Source: Siderastrea radians
Lineage: Eukaryota > Cnidaria > Anthozoa > Scleractinia > Rhizangiidae
NCBI GenBank assembly: GCA_964017195.1
Contig: OZ024887.1
Span: 61,550,811 to 61,614,810 of the forward strand
Reading direction: 5' to 3'
Length of the DNA: 64,000 nt
Both the position numbers and the translations under genes were made by a program. Shown here one piece after another: positions 35,880 through 48,540 of the stretch; the first letter of the stretch is position 1, and each line of letters begins with the position of its first letter. The notes beneath the pieces were generated by a model. That model did not search any database. It saw only the letters and a list, made by a program, of their open reading frames with translations, and was not told the origin of the DNA.

Positions 35880-37760
35880 GCTTCTACCCGCTCATTACTT
35901 GGACTGTGCTCCTTCAAAGATGGTGATTATTTATCAGAGTTTGCCATAGCGGAACAGAAAAAATGAGAATAGAAAAATCAACTGACAAATCTTTTACTTT
36001 CTCTTTTCATTTTGAATTCAATGTCACCCACTTTTAACCAGCTCCAATGTTGAGTGACTTTTGCCCGCTCATTACTTGGACTGTACTCCTTCAAAGATGG
36101 TGATTTTTTATCAGAAGTTGTTAAAGCAACACAGAAAATTCAGAATTGAAAGGTTAACTGACACATCTTTTACTTTCACTTTTAAATTTTGAATTCAATG
36201 TCTGGCACCCTCTTGTTGAAGGACACAGTGTGCCTTGTATAGTTGTGTGAAGTCGTTTTCCGCTTTTAACCAGCTCCAATGTTGAGTGGCTTCTGTCCGC
36301 TCATTCAGGGATAGTGCTACTCCTCGAAGTCCTTGAAAGCCCTGGAATTTAATTTTAGATTTCAAGGTTGCTTGAAAAGCCCTTGAAAAGAAGCATTTCT
36401 GCTGAAAGTGCTTGAAAACTCCTTGAATTTTTGCTTAGATGGGAAATAATGTAGGATCATATCAAAGTAATTCAAAGATAAGTTAAAACATTGAGCGTAG
36501 ATTTTAAAATCAGGGACAGAATTTTCGAAAATATGCGTCTCAGCCTGTGCTGTTACATGCTGGGTGGAATTCTGTGTTGTGCATATTGCATTCTGGAATC
36601 AGTTTCTTAACTACGTGATCAGGTGGAAGCCATCTTGCACGTCTTGTATGCGTAGTTAGGGTGAGCGGACGAAAACTCATCTAAACATGATTCGAAATGC
36701 CTGGCGGAGGTGAACATGTTTTCAATTCTGATTTAGCTTGTAGACGTTGTGTAATAAGATTGGTTACAAGGTGTCAAAGATGATAAACGTGCTGCCTATT
36801 GTAAGCTGTGCTGCCAAAAGTTTAAATAAGCGAGCATAGGGAAAGCAGCTTTAAAGCTTCATATGGAAGGAGCAAAACACCAAACACGCGTTATGGATTC
36901 TGCAAAATCAGTTCCTATTGCAGACGATTTTCATGATCAGATAGAGACACTAAAATCATGATGTTTTACTGCCATTCTGTATGTTCAGGAGTTTTTAAGA
37001 TTTCAGATACAGTTTTATCCTTTCCTATAGCCTGTTGTACTTCAGTGTTGTTGTCAGTATGTGTCTGCCATCAACTTTCAGTCAAAAACACAAACATTGC
37101 TTTCAGACTATATTGTTGTTAAGATTATAGTTGAGATTATTGTTTGGTGTAGTGTTGCTTTATTGGATTATGTGTTTGGTTTTCTTCACCATATACAAGC
37201 CTTTTGGTCCCTTTAAGAACTATGAACTTGTTATGCATCCCTGTTTATGAATTATTTAATACAGACTTAATACTGATGTTGCATTTGTGGTCATTTCCCT
37301 TAAAATGCATTTTATATCCTGGGGGGGGGGCTTTTTTAAAGTTGCTATTGACCAATGAAAACATATCAAAAGTTATTGCAAGACAAAGTAAACTTGCTAT
37401 GAACACTCCTTGAAAACTCAATTTTTGGTGCTTGAATACTCCTTGAATACTCCTTGAATTTTGTGTCCACAAACCAGCATGAACTCTGGTCATTACTTGG
37501 ACTGTGCTCCTTCAAAGATGGTCATTATTTGTCAGAATTTGTCAGAGCGGAACAGAAAAAATCAGAATGGGAAAATCAATCGACAAATCTTTTACTTTCT
37601 CTTTTCATTTTGAATTTAGTTTCACCCTCTCTCTGAAGGACACAGTGTGCCTTGCATAGTTGTGTAAAGTGGTTTTCCACTTTTAACTAACTCCAATGTT
37701 GAGTGACTGCTATCCTCTCATTATTTGGACTATGCTTCTACAAAGATAGTGATTATCAGA
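35880..37760. repeat. Tandem ~230-bp repeats, interrupted by a hAT-like insertion
   Basis: The phrase GCTCATTACTTGGACTGT and about 200 following bases start near 35886, 36067, 36299 and 37490, with a fourth partial unit near 37715. The third unit is split by the element at 36306-37488. The first unit is shorter (~180 bases). Confidence 0.75.
36306..37488 (+). mobile_element. Non-autonomous hAT-like element with BED zinc-finger remnant
   Basis: The ends read CAGGGATAGTGCT and, inverted, CAGAGTTCATGCT, as in hAT elements. TCATT flanks both sides (36301-36305, 37490-37494). Near 36759-36962 a frame encodes Y-C-K-L-C and, after one stop, L-H-M-E-G-A-K-H-Q, the C-C-H-H pattern of a BED finger. 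CTTGAA words repeat at both ends. Confidence 0.7.
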
Positions 37761-38431
37761 ATTTTCCAAAACGGGACAGACAAACTTAACTCACAAATCT
37801 TGCAAGGGGGGAAAAGACAGTACAATAGCATTGCCATTTTTTTTCCATCAAAGTAGCAGAGGGTCAGATTTGTACTGTAGTAGAGTCCTGGCCCTCATTA
37901 CCTACATGTACAGTTGTAAACAGGAACAGACTGAGTGATACATCCAACTTACTGAATAATATACACAAGTGACCAAACACATCTGACAAAGCATTGGTCG
38001 CTCTTTTGATTTCGTTGTTTTGCATCATGAAGCAAAGAATTCAATTGGTTTCTTTTGTTTAGGTTTTTAACAAAAGAAAACAGAAGATGGGGACCTCGTT
38101 TTTGGCCTTTTCTGGAATACTAAGCATAATCTGGCAGGAAAAAAACAGCATGTTCCCTGAATAAATTAAAGCCCACATGCAAAAATTCAGGCACTTTCAA
38201 GCTAACAAAATTGACTGAAAAAAATCTCTTAGGGAACTTTCCACTAGCCTCTTCAAATGTTGTTTACGTAAAGAGTGGTCCAAAACTGACTGAGTGATAC
38301 ACACAGCTGACCAACATACCACTCAGTAAGTCATTTTATCCCTCACTGAATTGAATATACCTTTCACTAAGCTGTTTATACCAACTGGTCAATTGTATGG
38401 ACTGTGAGGTCAGTTTTGTGTACCCCAGACT
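37761..38431. other. Non-coding sequence with degenerate CTGAGTGGTATACA repeats
   Basis: The words GACTGAGTGATACA and ACCACTCAGTAAGT recur about every 20 bases from 38270, matching the repeats at 46075-46620 on the other side of the nested element. Together they are one degenerate minisatellite that the nested element split. Confidence 0.55.
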
Positions 38432-38791
38432 CCCTAGTAAAAACAGACCCGGAATTCCGGTGGAATCCCGCCGGAATTCCAGTCCGGACTTTCCCGGAAT
38501 TCCAGGTAGATGCCGGGCGGATTCCGCCGGAATTCCGCTGGAATCCGCCGGAATTATTATTATTATTTTTTTTTTTTTATTGAAGCAAATAAGACTTTAC
38601 AATATTGAATGTTGGAAAAAAAAGACGTACAAAAAACAGATACAATATTGATAATACAGAGAAAAAATTACACCGTTTCACTACATATAAGTACAAGTAC
38701 AGAGTTAGTTTACAACAGATTAATTTAATTACAATTTTAACGAAAACAAGAAAAAAAGAAATAGGAAAAAAAAAAAAGCAGGTGGCACATT

Positions 38792-41700
38792 CTATGTGGA
38801 AACATTTTGAGGGGCTAAAGCGCATAATGTTGTCCATTTTGATCTAAATTTCGACAAGGTGTTGTTTTTAAAAGCGATTCTGCTTTCACAAAGGATCTTG
38901 TCTTTGAGAACGAGATGAAACATTTCAAAGCTTGGGGGGCTGTTATCCAACCAAGCCTGGAAAATGTGATATTTTGCGATGATTAGAACATGGTTTAAGG
39001 CGTAAAACTTAGTACAGTCTGGTTTATAGCCGTACAGAATATCCGTCACGCTTAAGGAACGATTCTCCGATCGTTTCTCATTCCACCAATTAACAATTTC
39101 ACGCCAAAAACTTTGCGTAATGGGGCATTCATACAAAAGATGAACCAAAGTTTCGTTGGGAAAGTTGCAGCGCTCACAGCGAGGTGACGTTTTCAGTCCC
39201 ATTTTAAAAAGGCGTTTGTTTGTGGGAAGAATACCATGAATGATTTTGTATTGGAAACATCTTAGTTTGTTTTCTACTGTGACTTTAAAAGGCAATTGGT
39301 AGATGGCTTTCGGGGATAAGTTCTAGTTCTATTTTTGGGGATTTAAGAACTTTCAAAACAAAAAGTTCGCGAGCAATTTTGGCAGTGACATTAGAGGGGG
39401 TTAGGTTATCTCTGACAGCCATATTGGAGGGTATTTGCTTAGGATTTAAAAGGGAGTTTTTCCACCCACTAGGGATTGCAGAGAGGAGGCCGTAATATTT
39501 TAAGAAATTTACTTTAAGACTATATTTATCTTGAAATTCGGTTATGGACAAGAACCTACCATCTTCCAGAAGGTCGCGTATTTTAATCACACCTTTTTGA
39601 TACCATGACAGAAAAAAGATCGGTTTTCCATCTATTCTAATAAAACGGTTGTTCCAAATGATTTCATTTCCGTATTCGTCAGCAGATGAGGGGTCTGTGG
39701 AGTGTATCTCCTGCCAGGCCGAAAGTATTTCTTTGTAGAAGGAGGGTAATTCTGAAGACAGATTTAAGTCATGTATATCAAAGTTACATTCGAAAAGGAA
39801 AGTGCCACCGAGGTGGGTTGTGGCCAAGGAGAAGGCAGCGCACCATTTACTATCTCCAGCTTCGCATAATCGCTTTGCCCACGCAGCCTTAAGAGATTTA
39901 TCCATCATAACAAAGTCAACCATGTTAAGACCGCCTTTATCAAGAGGACCAATAAGAGTGTGCCGTTTAATTTTATCCGGCTTCATTTTCCATACGAACC
40001 TGAAGCAAATATCGTTGACTTGTTTACATATGTTGGATGAAACTGAGAGAACAGATGTGTTATAGACTAGTTTGGAGATGGCGAGAGTCTTGACAATGCA
40101 TATCCTTCCTATTAAAGTTAGATTTCTCGCTGACCACCGGTTTAAAGTCTTTTTCAGTGATACAATTTTTTCTTCGAAATTGATTCTGCAGCTAACCGCC
40201 GGGTCGTAAGCGAAAGCAACACCGAGAGCAATTACGTATTTCTCTGGCCACGAGATACTAAAGGGGGATCGCTTGCCCTTGTTTTGTTTAAGGCTGCCAA
40301 GCCACATTCCTTCTGTTTTAGAAATGTTTATTTTAAGACCTGAACACTCTCCAAATTCACTTAGGAGGTTAAATAGGTGGTCCGCAGAAGAGTCGTTAAG
40401 TATGAAGGCTGTGATGTCATCAGCATACAGACTTAGTTTTATTTCAGTGTCATTAAGTTTCAGGCCACATATGTTATTATTCTGCCTGATGGATTGGGCC
40501 AGCGTTTCAACAGCCAAGATAAATAGCAGCTCTGATAAGGGACACCCTTGCCTGACTCCTCTATGAAGGGAAAAGAAATTCGAAGCAAAACCATTATTAA
40601 GTACGCAGCTGGAGATGTTAGAATAAAAGACGTGAATCCAGTTCTGGAACATTGGCCCAAAGTTCATAGCGTCAATAGCCTCGAATAAGAACTTCCATTC
40701 GAGGGAATCAAAAGCTTTTTCGAAATCTATAAATAGAAGCATGCCAGGCAGATTTTGTTTCTCGTACACATCGATAACATCGGAGATTAAGCGGATATTT
40801 TCTCCAATAAAGCGATTTTTTACGTATCCAGTTTGATCACTATTTATTAAAGTCGGAAGAACTTTCTCTAGTCGATTTGCAATGCATTTGGTTGCAATTT
40901 TGTAATCTGTATTTAACAAGGAAATTGGTCGCCAGTTTTTCAGAAGAAGATTATCTTTGTTTTTCTTTGGTATAAGTGAGATCACGCCTCTTCTTTGTGA
41001 GATTGACATTTCGCCTTTTTGGTAGGCATCATTATAGCAGTCAATTAAAGGGCCCACAACATCGTTCCAGAAACATAAATAAAATTCTGCTGTGAGGCCG
41101 TCGGAACCGGGGGTTTTGTTTTTTGCAAAAGTTTTGAGAATAGACAGACATTCATCGGCAGTAATAAGACCTTCGCAGATGTTTTGCTGTTCGGCATTTA
41201 GTTTGGGTACCATTTCAGGGTTTAGGAAGCGTTTGCTGGGGTCATTAAATGTGCTAACTTCAGGCAATTGTGAAGTGTACAGCGTTTTGTAAAAATGTTC
41301 CATCTCCAATAGAATTTTGTTTGGTTCCTCTAGGTACTCATTTTCATCTGTTTTTAATTTAACAATGTGTTTCCTGTTGTGCGAGCGCTTTTCCAAATTG
41401 ACGAAGTACTTGTTATTCCTTTCACCGTGCTCGTACCACCTTACTCTGCTCCTAATTATAGCACCTTTTGTTTTGCACTCAGTTCCAATTTTTAAATTCA
41501 CATCGTTGGGGTTTTTACCGAGAAGAACATTGAGTTCGTTTAATTCTCGAAGTAGGTCCATTTCTTTGTTCTTTCTGTTTTTGCTAAGACGTTTTGCAAA
41601 AATGTTCCATCTCCAATAGAATTTTGTTTGGTTCCTCTAGGTACTCATTTTCACCTGTTTTTAATTTAACAATGTGTTTCCTGTTGTGCGAGCGCTTTTC

Positions 41701-42830
41701 CAAATTGACGAAGTACTTGTTATTCCTTTCACCGTGCTCGTACCACCTTACTCTGCTCCTAATTATAGCACCTTTTGTTTTGCGCTCAGTTCCAATTTAA
41801 CGCTTCTCGCTTCAGTTGTTAAATTCACATCGTTGGGGTTTTTACCGAGAAGAACATTGAGTTCGTTTAATTCTCGAAGTAGGTCCATTTCTTTGTTCTT
41901 TCTGTTTTTGCTAAGACGTTTTGCAAATCGTATACAGAAATCCCTGATTTCCATTTTAATCATTTCCCAATAAAGTCTTTTGTCATCAGTTTTACTGTGC
42001 TTTTCTTTTGCGTGAATTAGAAAGAATTTCAGGTTTAAGACAAATTCTTCATTTTCAAGGAGGGAATTGTTGAATTTCCAAAATCCTGGACCAGGTTTTT
42101 TCTGTGAATTTTCGTACTGAATTTCAACATAGATTGGGGAATGATCGGAATCATGATATGCTTTAACCTCCGTTTTACATGTGCGCGGCACTAGGTGTTT
42201 AGACACAAGCCAGTAATCTAGGCGGCATTGTATTTTGCCAGAGCTGTTGCTCCACGTGAAACGTTGGGAGGAGGGGTGATGAAATCGCCAAATGTCAACG
42301 AGACCCAAAGTGTTGCGAAGGTCGTTTATGCTATCAATAACGCTTCTTCGGTTGTTTGTATCTTTTCCTCCCGTCTTATCAACACTTTCAAGCGGGCAGT
42401 TGAAATCGCCACCAAGGATGATATTGTCGTTAGAGTAGGGTCGCAATTTGTTAGACAATTCATTGAAAAACGTTTTTTGGAGACTTGGATCATTTGGAGC
42501 GTAAATGTTGACAAAACAAAATTCTTCATCTTGTAGCGAAGCCCGAACGAGAAGAAACCTCCCTTTTTTGTCTCGGATAATGTCAGGGTTTTCAATTTTG
42601 AAAGTCGGTTTGATTAACAACATCACGCCTCTGCTGTGTTTTGAACCATGGGAGTAGAAAACGTCACCACCCCATTCCGCGCGCCATATGTTTTCAATTT
42701 TGTCGTCGCTATAGGTTTCTTGTAAGAAAATTACGTCATATTTACCGTTATGGAGCCAACGAAATAAATTCCTTCGTTTGATCGACTTATTTATGCCTCT
42801 GATGTTCAGAGAAATACATTTAAGATTCAT
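38792..42830 (-). pseudogene. LINE ORF2: endonuclease, reverse transcriptase, Cys-rich end
   Basis: The AP-type endonuclease starts at 42830 (S-L-N-I-R-G, L-Q-E-T-Y-S, later D-S-D-H-S-P). The reverse transcriptase follows (F-I-D-F-E-K-A-F-D, G-V-R-Q-G-C-P-L-S, L-Y-A-D-D). A Cys/His zf-RVT motif (C-E-R-C...H-L-L-Y-E-C) ends at 38792. A ~310-base internal tandem duplication (about 41288-41597 and 41598-41932) and a frameshift near 39290 break the frame, so it is not active. Catalytic motifs themselves are preserved. Confidence 0.85.
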
Positions 42831-43208
42831 GTTTGCTTAAAAACATAAATTACTGGGTAACAAATGCGCACCGCTCAAAAGGGATATTTCCCAAGAGATG
42901 TGCCTGACTGCAACTATTTAAAAACGAAAATAAATTAACATTAAACACACAATAGAAACTAAAAGAGCCGACAAGCGGCTTATTGTATAGAAGGGATACT
43001 AGAGAATGGCTAAAACTCATGAAGATAATTAAAGGTGTCCCCTCTACGCCTCCCCGCGACCTAATTATTAATTCTGGTTTCGTTCAACGTGATTGAAAAA
43101 AGAAATTATATGCAAGGGCGAAGCCTTATTAAATAAAAATATCTGGAAAATACATGGTTTTAGGCAATACATTTCAACTAGCTGTAACCTCAGATAATAA
43201 GGAAGTGA

Positions 43209-44075
43209 TTAACCTAAGCTATAGATTCTTTCTGGGGCATCATCAACAGAAATTTTGAAAAAGACTTTACCATCAACTGTCCACACACTGTGCCAATGGT
43301 TCAACTTTTTGGTTTTCCAGACTTTGTTGAAAAGTTCGCGGCGTCTTCTTGTGAGGTTCTCATTGATGTATACGATGTCTGCTCCAGGGAAAACATGGTT
43401 TAAGCTTTGATTCTTCAACTGCTTACGGGCGCTGTATAGTGCTTTCTTAACTTCGTACGATTTAAATCTGGCAATGACTGGCCTGGGTTTGTTTGATTTC
43501 TTGTTTGCGGATATTACCGGTGGCAGATGTCAATGTCATTGTTTCGAATAGGGACGTTGAGCACATTTCCGAGCTTAATAATTTGTTCGGCCAGGTTTTC
43601 TTGGGAGCTCTCTGGAATGCCGTGGAACTCTAGATTATGTTTTCTCGAGTACTGTTCTAAGTCGTCAATCTTGTTGATAGCGGTGGCAAGGTCTTCGGCC
43701 ATTATATCATTGTCTTCTTTGACTTCTTTGAGACTAGCTTTTAGAGACTTGACTTCTTTCTTTAAGGTTTGGTTTTCCTTCACAAGCTTTTCCACTTCAG
43801 CTATATGAAAGCTTAGGGATTCGTGTAAATCGGCGTATTGCTTTCGTAAAGCTTGATTGTCCTCTAACAATTTGTTAGTGTTGTCTTGTATTTGTGTCAA
43901 AATCTCGCGCATATCCGCCAAATTCGATGCTATCGGATGTTGAAGGCATAATTCTTACCGATTTGGCAGGCGGAGTTTTGGAATCAGGGGAGCTGCTGCT
44001 GCTGCATCTTTCCTGCCGTTTGCCACGTAAATAAAAAGTGATAAGGCCTTCCTTGTTTTTATCTTCTTCGGTCAT
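43209..44075 (-). pseudogene. LINE ORF1 (nucleic-acid-binding protein), frameshifted
   Basis: The ATG lies at 44075. A Ser-rich start is followed, after a frameshift near 43910, by a long coiled coil (43900-43680; repeated L-K-K-E-V-K-S-L-K) and an RRM-like segment (N-L-E-F-H-G-I-P). A further break near 43515 separates the C-terminal domain with R-R-R-R-E-L-F-N-K. This is the usual L1 ORF1 layout: coiled coil, RRM, CTD. In L1 this protein binds the element's RNA. Confidence 0.75.
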
Positions 44076-44098
44076 CGGGAAGATAAAGAAACGGACTA

Positions 44099-44490
44099 CG
44101 GAATTCCGGACATTTCCAGCCGGAATTCCGCCGGATTATTGCCGGCATTCCGCCGGTATTCCACTGGAATTCCCGCCGGAATTCCGCCGGAATTATTGCC
44201 GGCATTCCGCTGGTATTCCACTGGGAATTCCAGCCGGAATTCCGCCGGAATTATTGCCGGAATTCCGCCGGTATTCCACTGAAATTCCAGCCGGAATTCC
44301 GCCGGAATTATTGCCGGCATTCCGCTGGTGTTCCAGCCGGAATTCTGCCGGAATTATTGTCGGCATTCCACCGGAATTCCGCTGGAATTATTGCCGGCAT
44401 ACTGCTGGTATTCCGGACAACTCCAGCTGGAATTCCACTGGAATTCCTGACCCGAATACTGCTGGAATCCCAGAATTAGGATAGAATTCT
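44099..44490. repeat. GGAATTCCGCCGGAATTATTGCC tandem-like array
   Basis: Repeats of about 20-60 bases made of CCGGAATT and TTCCACTGG words, the inner part of the left arm of the element at 38432-46069. Open frames through it are Glu/Ile/Pro artefacts. Confidence 0.8.
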
Positions 44491-46072
44491 GGCTTGGAAA
44501 GAATTATTGTCAACATATCGCCAGAATTCTTGACTTCTTCACCCAGCATTGATTCAGAATTCATACACACAAATTAAACATACATGCTTATAAGCTTTAT
44601 TTATACACAGTATCAAGTCATTCAAATCAAATATTATGCTGACATCCATCGATCGAGCTTGGTACGCCTGTGTCAGTAAAATATCAACAGACCAAATGGT
44701 ATAAAACATGGACTGCAGACTATTGACTGGGTATAAAACATAGGCACACGAACACATAATATGGACTGAGGGCTAAGTCTGGGTGTATAAAGAGGATTAC
44801 CTAAAAAAATTTGTACTTATGCAAACATAGAGCACCCAAAAATTGAAACTATGGACTCCACAGAAATTTTAAACATTTGTCACGGTTTTCCCAGCAAATT
44901 GCAAACTTTATACAAAACATCTCTCATTGTAACTTTTTGTATCAAAAGTTGCTTGCACCAAACACACTGTAAGATATGTCTAGCATGTAAATATATTAAA
45001 TGCATTTCAAGCCAGTGTTTCATTGTTCAAGAGCATTTGTTCCATCGATCCATGTCATGAGTTCTTAGACTGAACTGTTGCGTGTTCAAGTAGTAAAGAC
45101 AGTAAAGTAATATTACGTATCTCGGTTATCTGTCACGCACTCTCTCAACCAAGTGATGGATTTGTCCCTTCCTTAAAGTGTGTTAGGAAATCGATCTTTT
45201 CTAGATCGAAGCGACTCTGCAAGCAGGGTAATTTGCCTCTGGTAGAAACGTGAATGTTTGGATCCTACGAGCGTTGAAGATTTTTGTTTTTTTAAAAAAG
45301 GAATATATAACCTAACTACTATAGCATATATCGGGGAAATACAGCTATGAGCGTTGAAATTAGCTGGTGAGTCATTCGCTGTCTATCTACGGTCTTTGCA
45401 TACATATCAAAACAAAATATACACTAAGCTTATATTCTCCCCTTTGTTTCTTTGTGGAACGTAGTGAATACAATAGAACATTTTTGTGCTGTAAGCACTT
45501 TGTATTTGATTATAGTCCGGATAAACAGAAAAACGCCCGCTTGTCCCGCTCCTTTTTTTGTGGTTCCAGGTCCGACTGCAGTCGTTATTTTACCGCGATG
45601 AAGATGTATGAACTTTCACAGATTACTGCCACTTTGTATACAAAAAAAGTACTCCACAACTAGTTTTTGCTAAGTTTTTTAACATGTCTGAAGAATCAAT
45701 GGAAAACTTTCAGGGCATCCATGCATCTGTAATAACTGCACTGAGATGCAGCAAGACTAGAGTCTGGAATTCCGCCGGCCCCCAGATTTTCAGCCGGACT
45801 CCAGAGCTCCATACCCGGAATTCCGCCGGACTCCGGACTCTGGACTGGAATGCCATCACATGGCAAAATTCCAGACCCGGAATTCCACCGGACTCCAGAA
45901 CTCTAATCCCGGAATCTGCCGGACTCCAGAACTCCGAACCCGGAATCCACCGGAATCCGGAATTCCGCGTCTCAGTTACCCGGAATTCCGGTGGACTCCG
46001 GCCGGAATCCAAACCGGACCTGGAATTCCGCTGGAATTCCGCCGGAATTCCGGGCCTATTTTTACTAGGACT

Positions 46073-47455
46073 GTGCCAGTTGTGTTTACCACTACAGCTG
46101 TTAAGTCAGTTATATCACTAAGTGAGTTGTGTGGAGTTATCCACACATTTCACTGAGTGGTTCCACAGCTGAAGGAGCTTCACACACAACTGACAACTGG
46201 CCTGAATGATACAACTGACCCAGTGGTATACAAAACTGACTGAGTGGTAGCCGCAACTGATCAAGTAACTGGGTGGTACTCACAAGTTAGCAAGTGGTGC
46301 ACACAACTCACAGGGTGATAAATGACTGAGTGAAACACGGTTGTAAAAGTTCTGTGTTCTGAGTGGTGCACGTAACTGACTTAGTAGACAAGACAGGTAC
46401 ATGTAGTCACAACTGACTAAGTGTCAAACTTGTGGTCCACTCTGCTCTTCCAAGTGGTATAACGACTGTATGTAATATTATTCAACTTACTGAGTAATCC
46501 ACATAACTGATCTAGTGGTATAAACAACTGAGTGAACTGATGAGTGGTTTACTCAATTGACTGAGTGGTATACAATACTGACCAAGTATTAAACACTTAA
46601 CAGACTGAGCAATACAGTACATTTATGTACAACTGTCTGACAGAGTATTCCAACTAACTGAACAGTAAGTGTTACTGAGGGCTGTTTTTTTTTTAGAGCT
46701 GTAGTGGTATTTTTTTTTTAGATTTTGTATATAGCTGACCAAAATAAGTTTGTTTCCAGAACTTGGCGAATCCTTAAAAAAGGAATAAACTTGAATAAGT
46801 GACATTCAGTATTGCCTTATCATGGTGCGTAAAAGTGGGTAATTAATATAGCATTACTAATGTTCTTTCTTTTTTTTTTTTTTTTTTTACAGTGGATTGA
46901 TGAATCAGATGGAGGTGGTTTCTGAACTGGGTGTGGTTTATCATCAAAATCACTCACTCAATCTGCATTTATTGACTTTATTTTTCTATAACAACTAGAA
47001 AAGTACTTTAAATTAAAATGCCTTTTGAAAGGCTTTTTATTTTTGTATGGGTTTGGTTTCCATTATTTTGGCACATCAACTTAGGTGTTCACAAAAATGA
47101 AGCATACAAAAGTTAATGCACTGTTTGGACTGGAATCTTTGTAGCTTTCTTATATTTTATAACTGTCTTACTCAGTGTCATTACTTTATTGAATTCTAAG
47201 GCATTAGAGTAGCATCTTTGTAATTTATAGTGAGTTTCCAAGGTTGCACCGAAAGTTTTATTTTTCTACATGTAGACTTACTGTTTTTTGCAAAATAAAT
47301 CGTATTTTTGGACGCATTTTGTTTTAAGGTATAGTATACCAAATAACTATTCACTGCGAAATAAATTTGGAAACTACACGTGTAGTGATGTCTGTCTCCT
47401 TCAGCAGCAATAATAACAATGTTTAAGTAGCCCACATGCATCTTTTATTTTAGTG
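46073..47455. other. Right internal part of the 14 kb element, no gene seen
   Basis: 46073-46620 holds the degenerate ACTGAGTGGTATACA minisatellite. The rest is AT-rich with a poly-T run at 46869-46888. No coding region is recognised. Confidence 0.5.
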
Positions 47456-48010
47456 TTGAAGTACACTAGACAGTGTTAACATTACACGTGGAGGGTGTTA
47501 TTCAACAAAGTTGGAAGTGTTATTTTACACAATTTTAGTGTAAAATTATCTCTTTTGTAAATTAACCTTGTTTTGGTGTGCACACAGCTCCAAGTTGTTT
47601 TACACCATCTGGGTGTCACAAGTACACAATTTTAGTGTAAAATTATCTCTGGTGTAAATTAACCTTGTTTTGGTGTGCACACAGCTCCAAGTTGTTTTAC
47701 ACCATCTGGGTGTCACAAGTACACAATTTTAGTGTAAAATTATATCTGGTGTAAATTAACCTTGTTTTGGTGTGCACACAGCTGCAAGTTGTTTTAAACC
47801 GTTTGGGTGTCACAAGTACACTTTTTTGGTGTAAACTTACCCGAATTCCGCGTCAACATAACACTGTGTTGGTGTTTTTTTACCCAATCCAAATCAGAAT
47901 TGTTGGTGGTTTACACTATTGTGGTGTAAATGTACACCATGTTGGCGTTACTTTAACACTTAATTGGTGTTCACACAGCTGCAAAAATTTACACTTTTTC
48001 GGTGTTACCG
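47456..48010. repeat. Right subterminal repeats of the 14 kb element
   Basis: GTGTAA/TTACAC words recur throughout. Between about 47520 and 47830 a 100-bp unit (ACACAATTTTAGTGTAAAAT... to GGGTGTCACAAGT) is tandemly repeated three times, with a fourth diverged start. Confidence 0.8.
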
Positions 48011-48035
48011 TATCACTATCACTTTTTCTGTGGAC

Positions 48036-48540
48036 ATTCACCCTGTGTTCCTGCCTTCCGGTTGTTCTTGGCATGCTTGGCTCAATGTCAAACTCAGCTG
48101 CAATGTGTTTCCCTCGCTCATGTACTTCTTTCCAAACCGACGGACCGCCTTTCTCAGCTCTCATGGTATTTATTACCACTCTCGCTTCTTGGGCTGCCTC
48201 GATGAGATCTACGCTCTTTCCTTGCAACATAGTTGACAAGGCAACTGAGTTGGAAAGGACATACTTTGCTGGACATAGAGCAATAATAAAATCAAACTGC
48301 TTGATAGAGCATAAGTAGCCCCTTGCCTTTCCAACGCTGCACTGAAGGTATATAAAACATCAGCCCTATTCACCCATCTTGTCTCGCACAAAGTTCGTAG
48401 CTTTGCACGCCTATCCATTTCTTCTCTGACTTGGGAATTCTGATCGAGAGACTCCTGAAAGGCCAGCAGTCGCTTTGCTGAATAGTCAAACGCAAACGCA
48501 ATGGTTTGTGCAAAAGCACTTACATGTTTTCCTTTCTTAG
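48036..48540 (-). pseudogene. hAT-type transposase, upstream part (split gene)
   Basis: The product shows L-C-E-T-R-W-V-N-R-A-D, then after a one-base frameshift near 48300, L-Q-G-K-S-V-D-L and M-R-A-E-K, then P-R-T-T-G-R-Q-E-H-R. These are the RNase-H-like core segments of ZMYM1/THAP12-like hAT transposases. It breaks at 48036 and resumes at 33948. The N-terminal zinc finger is not found upstream of 48540, so the gene was truncated or is split by a further intron. Confidence 0.75.

Larger units (their letters stand above)
38556..44098 (-). mobile_element. Full-length but defective L1-like LINE
   Basis: It runs 5' to 3' on the minus strand, from 44098 to an A-rich tail ending in ATT repeats at about 38556. 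CGGAATT flanks both ends (38549-38555 and 44099-44105), the target duplication. It has ORF1 and ORF2, both interrupted. It inserted into the GGAATTCC repeats of the surrounding element. Confidence 0.85.
38432..46069. mobile_element. GGAATTCC-rich inverted-repeat element (carries the LINE)
   Basis: The left end is CCCTAGTAAAAACAGACCCGG and the right end is its inverse with small changes. ACT is repeated on each side (38429-38431, 46070-46072). Both arms hold dense GGAATTCCGCCGGAATTCC-type repeats (38448-38555, 44099-44490, 45765-46055). Without the LINE it is about 2.1 kb. The unique centre (44490-45760) has no recognised gene. Confidence 0.7.
33953..48031. mobile_element. 14.1 kb insertion inside the hAT-type gene
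   Basis: The left end begins ACAGGAAAATC and the right end is an imperfect inverse (ACAGAAAAAGTG). Some 20 bases inward, both carry TAACACCGA. GGAC occurs at 33949-33952 and 48032-48035, as a 4-bp target duplication. Reading the host gene across one copy of GGAC restores the expected stretch of the transposase family (R-V-N-V-P-A). Subterminal regions are full of GGTGTTA/TAACACC words. Without its nested elements it is about 5.3 kb and shows no transposase of its own. Confidence 0.75.

Noticed and set aside
38556..44098. The LINE as a currently active element
   Set aside because: ORF1 has at least two frame breaks, and ORF2 carries an internal duplication and a frameshift.
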